The translations under genes were made by a program, and so were the position numbers. A model generated the notes under the pieces. That model did no database searches. It worked only from the letters and a program-made list of their open reading frames with translations, and was not told where the DNA came from. This document shows positions 8,921-18,014 of a stretch of DNA of 64,000 nt, piece by piece (the first letter of the stretch is position 1; each line of letters opens with the position of its first letter). The DNA is from Caulobacteraceae bacterium (GTDB lineage: Bacteria; Pseudomonadota; Alphaproteobacteria; Caulobacterales; Aquidulcibacteraceae), in assembly GCA_016703335.1 (NCBI GenBank), contig JADJCG010000020.1, positions 1-64,000 of the forward strand, written 5' to 3'.

Positions 8921-8962
8921 CCTAAGAGCCTCTTCGGGAAAATCGAGTAATAGAAACGTGAG
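8921..8962. repeat. 42-bp direct repeat, copy B (downstream of paralogue 5)
   Basis: Partner of 7869-7910 (38 of 42 identical). It lies in the gap after the stop of paralogue 5 and before the start of paralogue 4. It is the non-coding counterpart of the segment that paralogue 4 reads through. Confidence 0.75.
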
Positions 8963-9029
8963 GTGGAACACTAAACCGCTCGGAACGTCGGCGCCGTGCC
9001 ACCTACCGGTGTACGCGGCGCCAAGCTCG

Positions 9030-9944
9030 TTACGACGGCGAGGCTTCAGCCATCCGGCGAGCGATATCTGCGGTTTGGCGGTTCGCTGACGCGTCACGCG
9101 CGCGATACAGGGCGTGCAGGAAAGCATCGTCCCAGGCAGTCAAACCCGTTTGCGTCGCTTGCGGCGTGTCGAACACGTTGAGGATCGTGTCGTAGCCATC
9201 AGCGTGCGCTGTCGGATCGATCTGCGCGAGCGAAACGAGCGCGACATAGTCCATCCATGCGGTGGCCGGAACACCAGCCACGCGGCGCGCGTCGACCACG
9301 ACGAGCGCGTAGCTCATGTTGTTGCGAGCGACTTGGCGCGCGCGTGAACCGTTCGAGCGAACTGCATCCACGCCTTCAATGTTGCCGGCGCCTTCCACGC
9401 CGGAAACGCTAGGGCCATCGCCCGTGGCGGCGGCCTGCGCCACGTCTCCGCCTGTCGAACGGCGGGAGCGTTCGGCGCCAGGGCGATCCGAGAGTCCCCC
9501 TACGCCAGCATCAGACACGTGCCACCAACGCACCGCGCGCGGCGTGTTAGCGAACGCTGACAGCGCGTCGCTGCCCGCGGTGTCACCGCCATTGCCGAGA
9601 AGATCTCGGCGTTGATCAACGATCTGGCGGTCAATGTGTCGGAGTCGGGCGCAAAGATGACCATGACGTTGGCCTGGCAGCCAGGTTCGCCGGTCCGGAA
9701 ACCTACTGACTGAGCACGCATCGAAATACGATCAACCAAAGTCTGCGCGTCCGACGGCGAAAGGCCGACAGCGCCCGACGCAAATCCCGCGGATCCCAAC
9801 GGGCATAGGGGCGATCGCTGCTGTCCGACGATAAGCCACTTCGCTCACGAACGACTGCGCGCGTCCCTGAGAATCTTGTGCAAGCACGGAGGCACTGAAG
9901 CAGCTACCTGCAACGAGAGCCGCAATGAAAAACGCCGAGCGCAT
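9030..9944 (-). CDS. Secreted protein, paralogue 5 of 5 (several frameshifts)
   Basis: Close relative of paralogue 4: same signal peptide type (MRSAFFIAAL...VLAQ), and GEPGC-ANVMVIFAPDSD, RWWHVSDAG, MSYALVVVDARR, MDYVALVSLAQIDP, DTILNVF, LTAWDDAFLHALY, RQTADIARRM. RBS aagggg precedes ATG 9944. The frame breaks about four times (near 9635, 9788, 9800 and 9835). At least two are explained by ggg in place of gg; correcting them rebuilds the equivalent of ARW..RICVGAVGL and IVDQRRDLLGNGG. Either the sequence is error-rich here or the copy is decaying. First gene of the array after clpP. Confidence 0.65.
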
Positions 9945-10039
9945 GAAGCTACCCCTTCTATTGGTAGGGGGGCAACGTAGCGGCCATTATTTGGGCTCAC
10001 AACACCAATTGCAGGCCCCGTTGGCGGCCGCGCAGTGCC

Positions 10040-10684
10040 CTAGGCCGCGCCTGAGAGGCCGCCTTCCGGCAGTTCCCGACGTTCGTAGACGCGGTCCACG
10101 ATGCCAAAAGCCCGGGCTTCTTCGGCGGTCATGAAGTGGTCGCGGTCGAGGGTGCGCTCGACCTTTTCATACGGCTGGCCCGTATGCTTCACGTAGATTT
10201 CATTGAGCCGGCGCTTAGTGGCGATGATGTCCTCGGCGTGGCGCTCGATGTCCGAGGCCTGACCGCGGAAACCGCCTGAGGGCTGGTGAACCATGACGCG
10301 TGCGTTCGGCAGCGCGATCCGGAGGTTCTTCTCACCCGAGGCCAGAAGCAAGGAACCCATAGATGCGGCTTGGCCGATGCACACCGTGGAAATCGGGCTG
10401 CGGATGTATTGCATGGTGTCATAGATTGCGAGGCCCGACGTGACGACGCCGCCCGGGCTGTTGATGTACATGGCAATTTCGCGCTTCGGGTTCTCGGATT
10501 CCAAGAACAAGAGCTGCGCTGTCACCAAGCTCGCCAAGCCATCCTCGACGCCGCCGGTGACGAAGATGATCCGCTCCTTCAGGAGCCGGGAGAAAATATC
10601 AAACGCCCGCTCACCGCGGCTGGTCTGTTCGACCACCATCGGAACGAGGTTGGCGTAAGTGGCGATCGGATCGAACGACTTCAT
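10040..10684 (-). CDS. clpP: ATP-dependent Clp protease proteolytic subunit ClpP
   Basis: 214 residues from the ATG at 10684, chosen because gaaagg lies 6 nt upstream and the family begins near here; an in-frame ATG at 10732 would add 16 residues. Serine peptidase forming the tetradecameric chamber served by ClpX or ClpA. Catalytic triad Ser108 (GQAASMG), His133 (MVHQPSGG) and Asp182 (LDRDHFM). It follows tig, as in most proteobacteria. clpX, normally close downstream, is displaced by the five-gene secreted array. Confidence 0.96.
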   Translation of the reverse strand: MKSFDPIATYANLVPMVVEQTSRGERAFDIFSRLLKERIIFVTGGVEDGLASLVTAQLLFLESENPKREIAMYINSPGGVVTSGLAIYDTMQYIRSPISTVCIGQAASMGSLLLASGEKNLRIALPNARVMVHQPSGGFRGQASDIERHAEDIIATKRRLNEIYVKHTGQPYEKVERTLDRDHFMTAEEARAFGIVDRVYERRELPEGGLSGAA

Positions 10685-10787
10685 GTGGACCTTTCGGGAG
10701 CGCCTGGAATCGGCGCGTCCAGTGCGCTTCATATTTGACGCTTAGACGCGCCCCGCAAGCCCTACCTACTGCGCGAAAGCTTAACGG

Positions 10788-12171
10788 TCAGTCTTCCGCC
10801 TTCGCGCCCTTGGTTTTCTTAGCTTTCTTGGCCGGGGCCGACGTTGGCGGCTCGTCCTCAGCGAAGAGTTCGTCGCGGGTGACGGTCTGATTAGTGACGT
10901 TAATCAGCTCCATCATGTAATCGACGACCTTTTCCTCATAGAGGGGCGCGCGCACCTGGGCGACCAGTTGCGGGTTGCGGCGGTAGGCTTCGAACACCTG
11001 TTGCTCTTGGCCCGGGAAATTCCGCGCTTGCTGCGCAATGGCACGCCCGACTTCGTCGTCCGAAACCTCAAGCTTGTGACGCCGGCCGATCTCAGCGAGC
11101 AGCAGACCCAGGCGCACACGGCGCTCGGCAATGTCGCGATATTCCGCCTTCAAGTCGTCTTCCGACTTCCCTTCATCGGCCGGATCGAGACGACCTTGCG
11201 TCTTGTCCTGCTCGACCTGGCGCCAGATCTGATTGAATTCCGCTTCGACCATGCGCGGCGGCAAATCGAAGTCGTGCGTCTCATCGAGTTGATCGAACAG
11301 CTGACGCTTCGCCTTCGCGCGCGATTGCTGTTTGTGATCATTGTCGATGCGCTCACGCAGTGCGTCCTTCACAGCGTTCACGCTATCGAAGCCGAGTTGC
11401 TTGGCCCACTCGTCATCCGGCGCGCCCTTCTTTCGGGCCGCGCACCGTTTTGACTTTGGTTTCAAACTCAGCAGCTTTTCCGGCGAGCCCAGGCGCTGGG
11501 TAATCTTCCGGGAACGTCACTTTCAGCGTGCGATCTTCGCCGGCCTTGGCGCCAACGAGTTGCTCTTCAAAGCCAGGAATGAAGCGGTTCGCGCCGATGA
11601 CGACTTCCGCGTCGTTGGCCGCGCCGCCATCAAACGCTTCGCCCTCAATGCGGCCGAGAAAATCAATGACAACTTGATCGCCATCTTTCGCGGCACCGGT
11701 CTTGTCTTCAAAGCCGCGCTGCGCCTTCGCCAACTCGTTGAGGGCGTCATTGACCTGCTCGTCGGTGACGGCCGCAGTCGGACGCGTGATCTTGATCGAC
11801 TTCAGTTCAGTTGGCTCGAAGTCCGGCATGACTTCAAGTGAGAGTTCGAACTTCAGGTCTTCGCCGCCGGCCATGACCTTGCTCATGTCGCTCTTCACAT
11901 CGAGCGAAGGTTCGGAAGCCGCGCGCAGATTTGCGAGGCCTTCTTTGGTCGAGTTCTGAACGGCTTCGTTGATGATGTCCTGCATCATGCCCGGGCCGTA
12001 GACTTTGCGGATATGGCTCGCCGGCACCTTGCCTGGACGGAAGCCATTGATGCGCACGCGCGGTTGCACTTCCGCGATCTTAGCGTTGAGTTTTTGCTGC
12101 AAGTCAGCCGCCGGTATGACGACATCGTAAACGCGCAGAAGACCTTCAGACCGGCTCTCGGTGAGCTGCAT
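10788..12171 (-). CDS. tig: Trigger factor (frameshifted)
   Basis: Ribosome-bound chaperone and peptidyl-prolyl isomerase. The family start MQLTESRSEGLLRVYDV is at 12171; an ATG 18 nt further up is possible. N-terminal ribosome-binding part has the signature GFRPGKVP near residue 46. The FKBP-like domain has GDQVVIDFLGRIEG and GFEEQLVGAKAGE, and the C-terminal chaperone helices run to the basic tail. The frame breaks near 11426, where GGG replaces GG: dropping one G joins KTVRGPKEG to APDDEWAKQLGFDS. The gene is otherwise complete, so an error is likely. Confidence 0.92.
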
Positions 12172-12230
12172 AAGACGTGCTTTCGACATACGCGCCGAGG
12201 CTGCAAATCCTTTGCCGTAGGCGCAAATTC

Positions 12231-12258
12231 AGGAAAGGCGGGCTTATGGCATCCCGCC
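12231..12258 (-). terminator. Probable terminator after tRNA-Leu
   Basis: On the minus strand a 6-bp stem (ggcggg / cccgcc) with a 10-nt loop is followed by tttcct. It lies about 35 nt past the tRNA 3' end, which suggests termination of the tRNA transcript before tig. Confidence 0.45.
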
Positions 12259-12293
12259 CGGACAGAGTCCACGGCCCGGGATGCCTCAGAAGA

Positions 12294-12378
12294 TGGTGCG
12301 GACGGCGGGACTCGAACCCGCACGCCTCACGGCGCTGGAACCTAAATCCAGTGCGTCTACCAGTTCCGCCACGTCCGC
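12294..12378 (-). tRNA. tRNA-Leu(UAG)
   Basis: 85 nt including an encoded CCA end. The acceptor stem GCGGACG pairs with CGTCCGC. The anticodon arm is ctgga-tttaggt-tccag, giving anticodon UAG (reads CUA/CUN leucine). A long variable arm is present and the T arm has ggTTCGAGTcc. The long variable arm fits a class II tRNA. Confidence 0.96.
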
Positions 12379-12431
12379 TGGATGGCGCGTGCCGTTGGGG
12401 TGTCGGAGCGGGGCGAAACCGCCCGCCCTAC

Positions 12432-13115
12432 CTAATTCCAGCCGCTCGAAGAAGCTTCCGCTGCGACCTCATTGGTCGGACGCGCGATCAGGCCATTTTG
12501 GGTGATGCGCACCTCGTAACGCGCACCCTCGGCCATCGGCATGTAAGCGCCCGAACCGTACAGCGTGTCGACCATAGGGGCGTAACGGCTGTATTCGCGC
12601 GCCAGCGGCCACAAATCGATGCCCGATTGACGGGTCGGACGAATATCGTAGGCGCTGCGCTCGGCGTTCAACTCTTGCTGCGTGTCGGTGTAGCGGCCCG
12701 AGAAACGGTCTAAGCGATACTGGGAATCCAGGCCCAAAATGTTCGCCCAGGGCTTCCAGCGCAGCACGCGCGCTTCCATACGCCATTCGTCGCCATGGAC
12801 CTCAAACGTGCGCGTGATGCCTTCGGGATCCTGTTCGGTCGGCGGCTCAACAACCACCGCCTCATAAAGCTGGGGACCCTTCTGGCTAATCTCGATCGTG
12901 GCGACCGGACGCTCATAGGTCAGGCGGTGATAGCTCTGAACATTGAGACCCAAGAGGCCGATGAGCGCGCCGATGCTGAGAAACACCGCGCCGCCAAGCA
13001 CGCCACGCCCGCCCTTTACTGGCCGGCCGCGAAACATCCAGCCGAGGCCGCTCAGCGCGAACGCCAAGCCAATCACGGCCACGAAGCCCGGAATGATCCA
13101 CCACCACCAAACCAT
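12432..13115 (-). CDS. Membrane-anchored protein of unknown function
   Basis: 227 residues. Two N-terminal transmembrane segments (about 3-28, preceded by a Trp cluster WWWW, and about 40-62, AVFLSIGALIGLLGLNV) are followed by a periplasmic domain of about 160 residues. That domain has strand-like stretches (RPVATIEISQKGPQLYEAVV, TRTFEVHGDEWRMEARVL) and RLDRFSGRYTD. I recall similar proteins in other alphaproteobacteria but no assigned function. Transcribed toward tRNA-Leu, separated from nnrD by 70 nt. Confidence 0.7.
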   Translation of the reverse strand: MVWWWWIIPGFVAVIGLAFALSGLGWMFRGRPVKGGRGVLGGAVFLSIGALIGLLGLNVQSYHRLTYERPVATIEISQKGPQLYEAVVVEPPTEQDPEGITRTFEVHGDEWRMEARVLRWKPWANILGLDSQYRLDRFSGRYTDTQQELNAERSAYDIRPTRQSGIDLWPLAREYSRYAPMVDTLYGSGAYMPMAEGARYEVRITQNGLIARPTNEVAAEASSSGWN

Positions 13116-13185
13116 AAATTCTTCCCCTGCCGGAGCGTGTCCCCTTTCAGGGTTAACCTAAAAACTGGGTCCAAAACAGGTCCGA

Positions 13186-14658
13186 TCAACCTATGGGTTT
13201 GCTGCGCAATTCCCCCGGAGCCAATTCATTGAAAATACGCGGTAAAATACCGGGGAGATCGTCGGCTGTGAGGCCGGGGCCGAATATCTCGCCCGCCCGA
13301 CCATGAATCCAGGCGCTAGCCGACGCCGCGTCATAGCTGGCCATCCCTTGGCCAATCAGCCCCGCAATCAGGCCGGCCAACACATCTCCTGACCCGGCGG
13401 TCGCCAAAAACGGCGCACCGGTTGTGTTGACGGTCGCGCGACCATCCGGTGCGGCGATCACCGTCGATGGGCCTTTGAGTAGTACAACACACCGCGCGTA
13501 CGACGCAGCCGCGCGCGCTGCCTCTATCGGATTGGTTGAATTGCTCCAGATACCGGGAAAGGCGCGGCGGAATTCGCCGATGTGAGGCGTCATCACGTCG
13601 CGCGCATCAAGGCCATGCGTCATCGGCGCAAGCAGCGTGATCGCGTCCGCATCCAACACCAACGGACAACGCGGTTGCGCGTTCATCGCAGCGAGCAGCA
13701 ATTTGTAGTGCGCGTCGCTCGTGCCGAAAGCGGGGCCAATCACCATCGACTGCGCGGTCCGCGCTGCCTCAGCGAAGCTCGCCTCGCCATCCGCTTCACG
13801 CAGCATGATTGCGGTCAACTGCGCCGCGTTTTCCGCGAGCGCGTCGCTCGGCGAAAGCAAAGTCACAAGCCCCGCTCCCGCACGCGCAGCTGATCGCGCC
13901 GACAAGCGGGCGGCGCCGGTACGCGTGTGTTGGCCGCTAGCGACAATCACGTGACCGCGTTCGTGCTTATGCGCATCGGCTTCGGGCCACGGCAGCGACC
14001 AGAGCCTGGGATCATTCTCCTGCAGCGTCACATTCTGCGCCGCCAGGACTGCCTCCGGCGCTCCGATGTCAGCGACGACGACTTCACCGCACCAAGCGCG
14101 GCCTGGCATCAAGACGTGAGCGGGCTTCTTGCGCACGAACGTCACGGTCAACGCGGCTTCGAAACACAAATCTCCCAACGGATTGCCGTCATCGCCATTC
14201 ACACCGCTCGGCACATCAATCGCTACAACACGTGCTCTCGGCAACGCCACTGCAAGGCGCGCAGCCTCGTGCTCCAGCGGTCGCGATAGTCCCGCACCGA
14301 ACAGCGCATCCACGTAGAGTTCGGCCGCGCGTCCGCTCTTTCCGAGTTCATACGTCTCACCTCTCCACGCCTTCGCTACATCGGCGGCGTCGCCTTTAAG
14401 CGCATCACGCGGCACGAGCGTTTCCACCCAAACCGGCCAACCCATCTCACGCAACGCGCGAGCCGCAACCCAACCATCGCCGCCATTGTTGCCGGGCCCG
14501 CACAGCACTGCCGTTGGTCGTTGTCCGAAGCGTTGCACAATCGCTTCCGCCACAGCGCGACCGGCGTTCTGCATCAAAATCCGTGTGGACACGCCCGCTC
14601 GCGCGCTCCCCTCATCGATAGCGCGCATCTCCGCGACAGTGATGATTTCTAGGCTCAA
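13186..14658 (-). CDS. nnrD: Bifunctional NAD(P)H-hydrate epimerase / ADP-dependent dehydratase
   Basis: 490 residues, normal for the fused repair enzyme. The N-terminal YjeF-N epimerase domain (about 1-210) has CGPGNNGGDG and VAIDVPSGVNGDDG. The C-terminal ribokinase-like dehydratase domain (about 220-480) has HKHERGHVIV, DADAIT, MTPHIGEFRR and the catalytic TAGSGDVLAGLIAGL. It repairs hydrated NADH/NADPH in the cytoplasm. Its ATG overlaps the stop of the upstream phosphatase by 4 nt. Intact. Confidence 0.93.
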   Translation of the reverse strand: MSLEIITVAEMRAIDEGSARAGVSTRILMQNAGRAVAEAIVQRFGQRPTAVLCGPGNNGGDGWVAARALREMGWPVWVETLVPRDALKGDAADVAKAWRGETYELGKSGRAAELYVDALFGAGLSRPLEHEAARLAVALPRARVVAIDVPSGVNGDDGNPLGDLCFEAALTVTFVRKKPAHVLMPGRAWCGEVVVADIGAPEAVLAAQNVTLQENDPRLWSLPWPEADAHKHERGHVIVASGQHTRTGAARLSARSAARAGAGLVTLLSPSDALAENAAQLTAIMLREADGEASFAEAARTAQSMVIGPAFGTSDAHYKLLLAAMNAQPRCPLVLDADAITLLAPMTHGLDARDVMTPHIGEFRRAFPGIWSNSTNPIEAARAAASYARCVVLLKGPSTVIAAPDGRATVNTTGAPFLATAGSGDVLAGLIAGLIGQGMASYDAASASAWIHGRAGEIFGPGLTADDLPGILPRIFNELAPGELRSKPIG

Positions 14659-15227
14659 CGCACTTCGCCTTGCACCATGCTGTCGCCGAGGCGCACCAAC
14701 TCAAGCGTGCCGTCGCGCACGTCGAACTCTGTAATTGATGCATAACCCGGCACGCACACGATCGTTTCCTCACTCCGCATCGCGACGCTTGCCAACGCAT
14801 TGATCGCGATGAAGTGCGAGAACACCGCGGTGTCTTCCTTCAGATCGAGCGCCCAACCGACGACGCTGTCGCGCCATGCGAGCAGCGCCGGATCGACGTC
14901 ACGCCAATGGCGGCGCGCCAGGCCTGCGTCCCAGGGAAAGTTCTCGCGTAACCAGGCACGCCGATCCGCTATGCCGGCGGGCGCCACAACTTCACTGACA
15001 CGTTGCTCCACAAATGCGCTGCTTGATGTTTGGCGCTCATACGGTACGGCGGTCTCCCGGCAGCGCCGCATAGGCGACGACACAATTGCCAAGGGTCCCC
15101 GCCCAGCAAGCGCCACCGCTGCATCGGCCGCCTGGGCGCGCCCCGCTTCCGACAGGCCGGGGTCGTCCACAGCACCGCCCCACGCCGCTTCCGGCTCACC
15201 ATGTCGGATCAAGAACAAGCGCGTCAT
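14655..15227 (-). CDS. Histidine phosphatase family protein
   Basis: 190 residues from the ATG at 15227, chosen because the phosphatase core starts directly with MTRLFLIRHGEPE. The catalytic RHG motif is near residue 9, and the second phosphate-binding Arg region has SSPMRRCRETA. A later FSHFIAINAL supplies the second conserved His. Belongs to the phosphoglycerate-mutase-like superfamily; the substrate cannot be told. Translationally coupled to nnrD. A longer in-frame start at 15347 is unlikely because it lacks family sequence. Confidence 0.82.
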   Translation of the reverse strand: MTRLFLIRHGEPEAAWGGAVDDPGLSEAGRAQAADAAVALAGRGPLAIVSSPMRRCRETAVPYERQTSSSAFVEQRVSEVVAPAGIADRRAWLRENFPWDAGLARRHWRDVDPALLAWRDSVVGWALDLKEDTAVFSHFIAINALASVAMRSEETIVCVPGYASITEFDVRDGTLELVRLGDSMVQGEVR

Positions 15228-15409
15228 TTCATCAACCTTATTGCGCCCCGCATGCCGCACCAGCCGTTTGATTGAGCATCGGCGCCTCGAATGAGGCGCC
15301 CGCCACGCCCTCCCCAGCGGCGACAGCCGGTTAACTTCCAGACTCAAGTCCGGCGGTCCAAGAGGAGCGCGAAATCGCGCCAGGCATATGTGGATAAAGG
15401 GGTGCTGCG

Positions 15410-15748
15410 GTGAAGAAAATCGAAGCTATCATCAAGCCGTTCAAATTGGACGACGTGAAAGAGGCGCTCCAGGAAATCGGCCTGCAAGGCATGACAGTCG
15501 TCGAAGCTAAGGGCTTTGGCCGTCAAAAGGGCCACACCGAACTCTATCGTGGCGCCGAGTATGTCGTTGATTTTCTGCCGAAGCTGAAGGTCGAAGTCGT
15601 GGTCGCCGACGAACAAGTCGATGCCGCACTTGAAGCCATTCAGAAGGCCGCCAAAACCGGCAAGATCGGCGACGGCAAAATCTTCGTCCTCGACGTCAGC
15701 AATGTCGTGCGGATCCGTACTGGCGAAACCGGTCCCGCGGCTGTCTGA
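15410..15748 (+). CDS. glnB: Nitrogen regulatory protein P-II
   Basis: 112 residues, start codon GTG at 15410. Trimeric signal protein sensing 2-oxoglutarate and ATP/ADP, and controlling glutamine synthetase adenylylation and NtrB. It begins KKIEAIIKPFKLDDVKEAL. The uridylylation site Tyr51 lies in the T-loop phrase RGAEYVVDFLPK, and the B-loop region TGKIGDGKIFV is present. It lies 95 nt upstream of glnA in the same direction, the classical glnBA operon. I found no clear sigma-54 promoter upstream. Confidence 0.96.
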   Translation: MKKIEAIIKPFKLDDVKEALQEIGLQGMTVVEAKGFGRQKGHTELYRGAEYVVDFLPKLKVEVVVADEQVDAALEAIQKAAKTGKIGDGKIFVLDVSNVVRIRTGETGPAAV

Positions 15749-15843
15749 TCGCGCCAAGAGCAACTGATTCCTTTTAGGGACGCCGCCGGACCGAGACGCG
15801 CGCCGCCCAACCATATCAACAAAAAAGCTCGGGGGAGTTTCCG

Positions 15844-17247
15844 ATGTCAGAAGAAATTCTGAAGCTGATTAAGGACAAAGAAGTCCAGTTCGTCGACCTT
15901 CGGTTCAACGACCTGCGCGGCAAGATGCAACACGTCACCTTCGACGTGTCGATGATCGACAAAGAGATCTTCACCGAAGGCACGATGTTCGACGGTTCGT
16001 CCATTGCCGGCTGGAAGGCGATCAACGAGTCCGACATGGTCATGCGCCCTGACCCCGCTGGCGCACACATCGATCCCTTCTATCAGCAGACGACGTTGGC
16101 GATGTTCTGCGACATCCTCGAGCCGGGCACGCTCCAGCCCTATTCTCGCTGCCCGCGCGGCATCGCCAAACGCGCCGAAGCGTATGTGAAATCGTCAGGC
16201 GCCGGCGACGTTGCTTACGTTGGCCCCGAGGCTGAGTTCTTCGTTTTCGATGACGTGCGCTGGTCAACCGATCCAAACAACACGGGCTACTCATTCGACT
16301 CGACCGAACTCCCGTTCAACACGAACAAGCCGTACGAAGGCGGCAACCTCGGTCACCGTCCGGGTCCGAAGGGTGGCTACTTCCCCGTCCCGCCGATCGA
16401 TTCACTGCAAGATATGCGCGGTGAAATGCTCGAAATTATGGGCCAGCTCGGCATGCGCCCTGAGAAGCATCACCACGAAGTCGCACCCGCCCAGCACGAA
16501 CTTGGTTTGAAGTTCAACACGCTGGTCACGATGGCGGACAACATGAACTTGTATAAGTACATCATCCACCAAGTGGCTGCGTCGTACGGCAAGTCCGCGA
16601 CGTTCATGCCGAAGCCGTACTTCAAGGACAACGGTTCGGGCATGCACGTCCACATGTCCATCTGGAAGGGCAACAACAACACGTTCGCTGGTGATCGCTA
16701 CGCCGATCTGAGTGAGAATTGCCTGTTCTTCATCGGCGGCGTCATCAAGCACGCGCGCGCCATCAACGCGTTCGCGAACTCGACGACAAACTCGTATAAA
16801 CGCCTCGTGCCTGGTTACGAAGCGCCGGTTCTACTTGCCTATTCCGCACGCAACCGTTCAGCCTCGTGCCGCATTCCGCACGGCACCGGCGCGAAGGCAA
16901 AGCGCGTTGAAGTCCGCTTTCCGGATCCGGCCGGCAACATGTACCTCACGTACACTGCGCTGCTCATGGCGGGCCTCGACGGCATCGAGAAGAAGCTGCA
17001 CCCAGGTGAGCCGCTCGATAAGAACCTCTATGACTTGCCACCGGAGGAGTTGAAGGACGTGCCTACCGTTGCGTCGTCATTGCGCCAGGCGCTCAACGCG
17101 CTCGACGCCGATCGCGACTTCCTGCTGAAAGGCGGCGTCATGACCGACGATTTGATCGATGCCTACATTGAGCTCAAGAAGGAAGAACTCGATCGCTTCG
17201 AAACCCATCCGCACCCGGTGGAATTCGATATGTACTACAAGGCGTAA
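15844..17247 (+). CDS. glnA: Glutamine synthetase type I
   Basis: 467 residues, normal length. Dodecameric enzyme making glutamine from glutamate, ammonia and ATP. Visible signatures: FDGSSIAGW near residue 50, the catalytic-site region with VGPEAEFFVFD, KPYFKDNGSGMHVHMS, NRSASCRIP, and the adenylylation loop NLYDLPPEE near residue 400. RBS gggggag upstream of ATG. Co-transcribed with glnB, which controls its activity, and followed by a strong terminator. Intact. Confidence 0.97.
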   Translation: MSEEILKLIKDKEVQFVDLRFNDLRGKMQHVTFDVSMIDKEIFTEGTMFDGSSIAGWKAINESDMVMRPDPAGAHIDPFYQQTTLAMFCDILEPGTLQPYSRCPRGIAKRAEAYVKSSGAGDVAYVGPEAEFFVFDDVRWSTDPNNTGYSFDSTELPFNTNKPYEGGNLGHRPGPKGGYFPVPPIDSLQDMRGEMLEIMGQLGMRPEKHHHEVAPAQHELGLKFNTLVTMADNMNLYKYIIHQVAASYGKSATFMPKPYFKDNGSGMHVHMSIWKGNNNTFAGDRYADLSENCLFFIGGVIKHARAINAFANSTTNSYKRLVPGYEAPVLLAYSARNRSASCRIPHGTGAKAKRVEVRFPDPAGNMYLTYTALLMAGLDGIEKKLHPGEPLDKNLYDLPPEELKDVPTVASSLRQALNALDADRDFLLKGGVMTDDLIDAYIELKKEELDRFETHPHPVEFDMYYKA

Positions 17248-17271
17248 CAGCCACTTCCTAGAAACGATCTG

Positions 17272-17303
17272 CGGGCCGGAGAGCAATCTCCGGCCCGTTT
17301 CAT
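17272..17303 (+). terminator. Intrinsic terminator after glnA
   Basis: Perfect 11-bp stem (17272-17282 with 17287-17297), a gcaa tetraloop and a following tttcat. About 25 nt past the glnA stop. Confidence 0.85.
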
Positions 17304-17351
17304 ATGCGCCGTCTGCTTGGCGGCAAGCGCAACGCAGCGTAGAGCGCGATC

Positions 17352-17954
17352 ATGCACCGCCGCCTCTTCATCCTCGGCGCGACAGCCACGCTTGGCGCCT
17401 GCGTCACCAACGATCCCGTCGATGACCCGGGCGATGCGTGCGAGATTTTCGAGACGCAGGAAGGCTGGTGGCGTTCGGCGAAACGCGCTGAGCGCCGTTG
17501 GGGCGCGCCGCCTGCTCTGCAACTTGCGATCATGCGTCAAGAAAGCGGCTTCGATCACAACGCGCGCCCACCGCGTGGGCGCATCCTCTTCATCTTTCCA
17601 GGCCGCCGCGCCTCAAGCGCACACGGTTACGCACAGGCGTTGCGATCGACGTGGGAAGAGTACGAACGCGCGCGCGGAGACGACGGCCTCGATCGTAACG
17701 AGTTCAGCGACGCGGCTGATTTCGTCTCTTGGTACACAAGCATTTCTCACGGTGAATTGGGCATCCCCTACTCGGACGCGCGCAGCCACTATCTAGCCTA
17801 TCATGAGGGTCGCGGTGGTTATCGGCGCGGCTCGTACAACGGCAACAGCTCGCTTCTTGCAGCTGCAAGTCGTGTGCAAAGCTATAACGACACTTACGCC
17901 GCCCAACTCGACCGTTGTGACAGTCGCCTCAATCGAAGCTGGCTGCCATTCTAA
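17352..17954 (+). CDS. Lytic-transglycosylase-like lipoprotein
   Basis: 200 residues. A signal sequence with lipobox LGAC (Cys about residue 17) predicts a lipid-anchored envelope protein. The SLT-like domain has the probable catalytic Glu in LAIMRQESGFDHNARP (about residues 60-75) and SAHGYAQAL followed by TWEEYER, as in soluble lytic transglycosylases that cleave peptidoglycan glycan strands. A later YLAYHEGRGGYRRGSY block matches the typical YNAG-like region. Isolated between two terminators. Substrate and exact subfamily are inferred. Confidence 0.75.
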   Translation: MHRRLFILGATATLGACVTNDPVDDPGDACEIFETQEGWWRSAKRAERRWGAPPALQLAIMRQESGFDHNARPPRGRILFIFPGRRASSAHGYAQALRSTWEEYERARGDDGLDRNEFSDAADFVSWYTSISHGELGIPYSDARSHYLAYHEGRGGYRRGSYNGNSSLLAAASRVQSYNDTYAAQLDRCDSRLNRSWLPF

Positions 17955-17961
17955 CCAAACG

Positions 17962-17994
17962 AAAAGGGCCGGAGATTTCTCTCCGACCCTTTTG
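17962..17994. terminator. Bidirectional terminator between convergent genes
   Basis: Stem of about 14 bp with one mismatch (aaaagggccggaga against tctccgaccctttt), with A/T runs on both sides, between the convergent genes ending at 17954 and 18015. It can serve both directions. Confidence 0.7.
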
Positions 17995-18014
17995 CTTTGT
18001 ACACGAGCTACAGC

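Noticed and set aside
7869..8962. Direct repeats as ends of a mobile element
   Set aside because: They mark tandem gene duplication: the enclosed DNA is one paralogue, with no transposase and no inverted ends.
15748..15844. Sigma-54 promoter before glnA
   Set aside because: Searched by eye for TGGC-N8-TTGC-like spacing in this gap and upstream of glnB; no convincing match.
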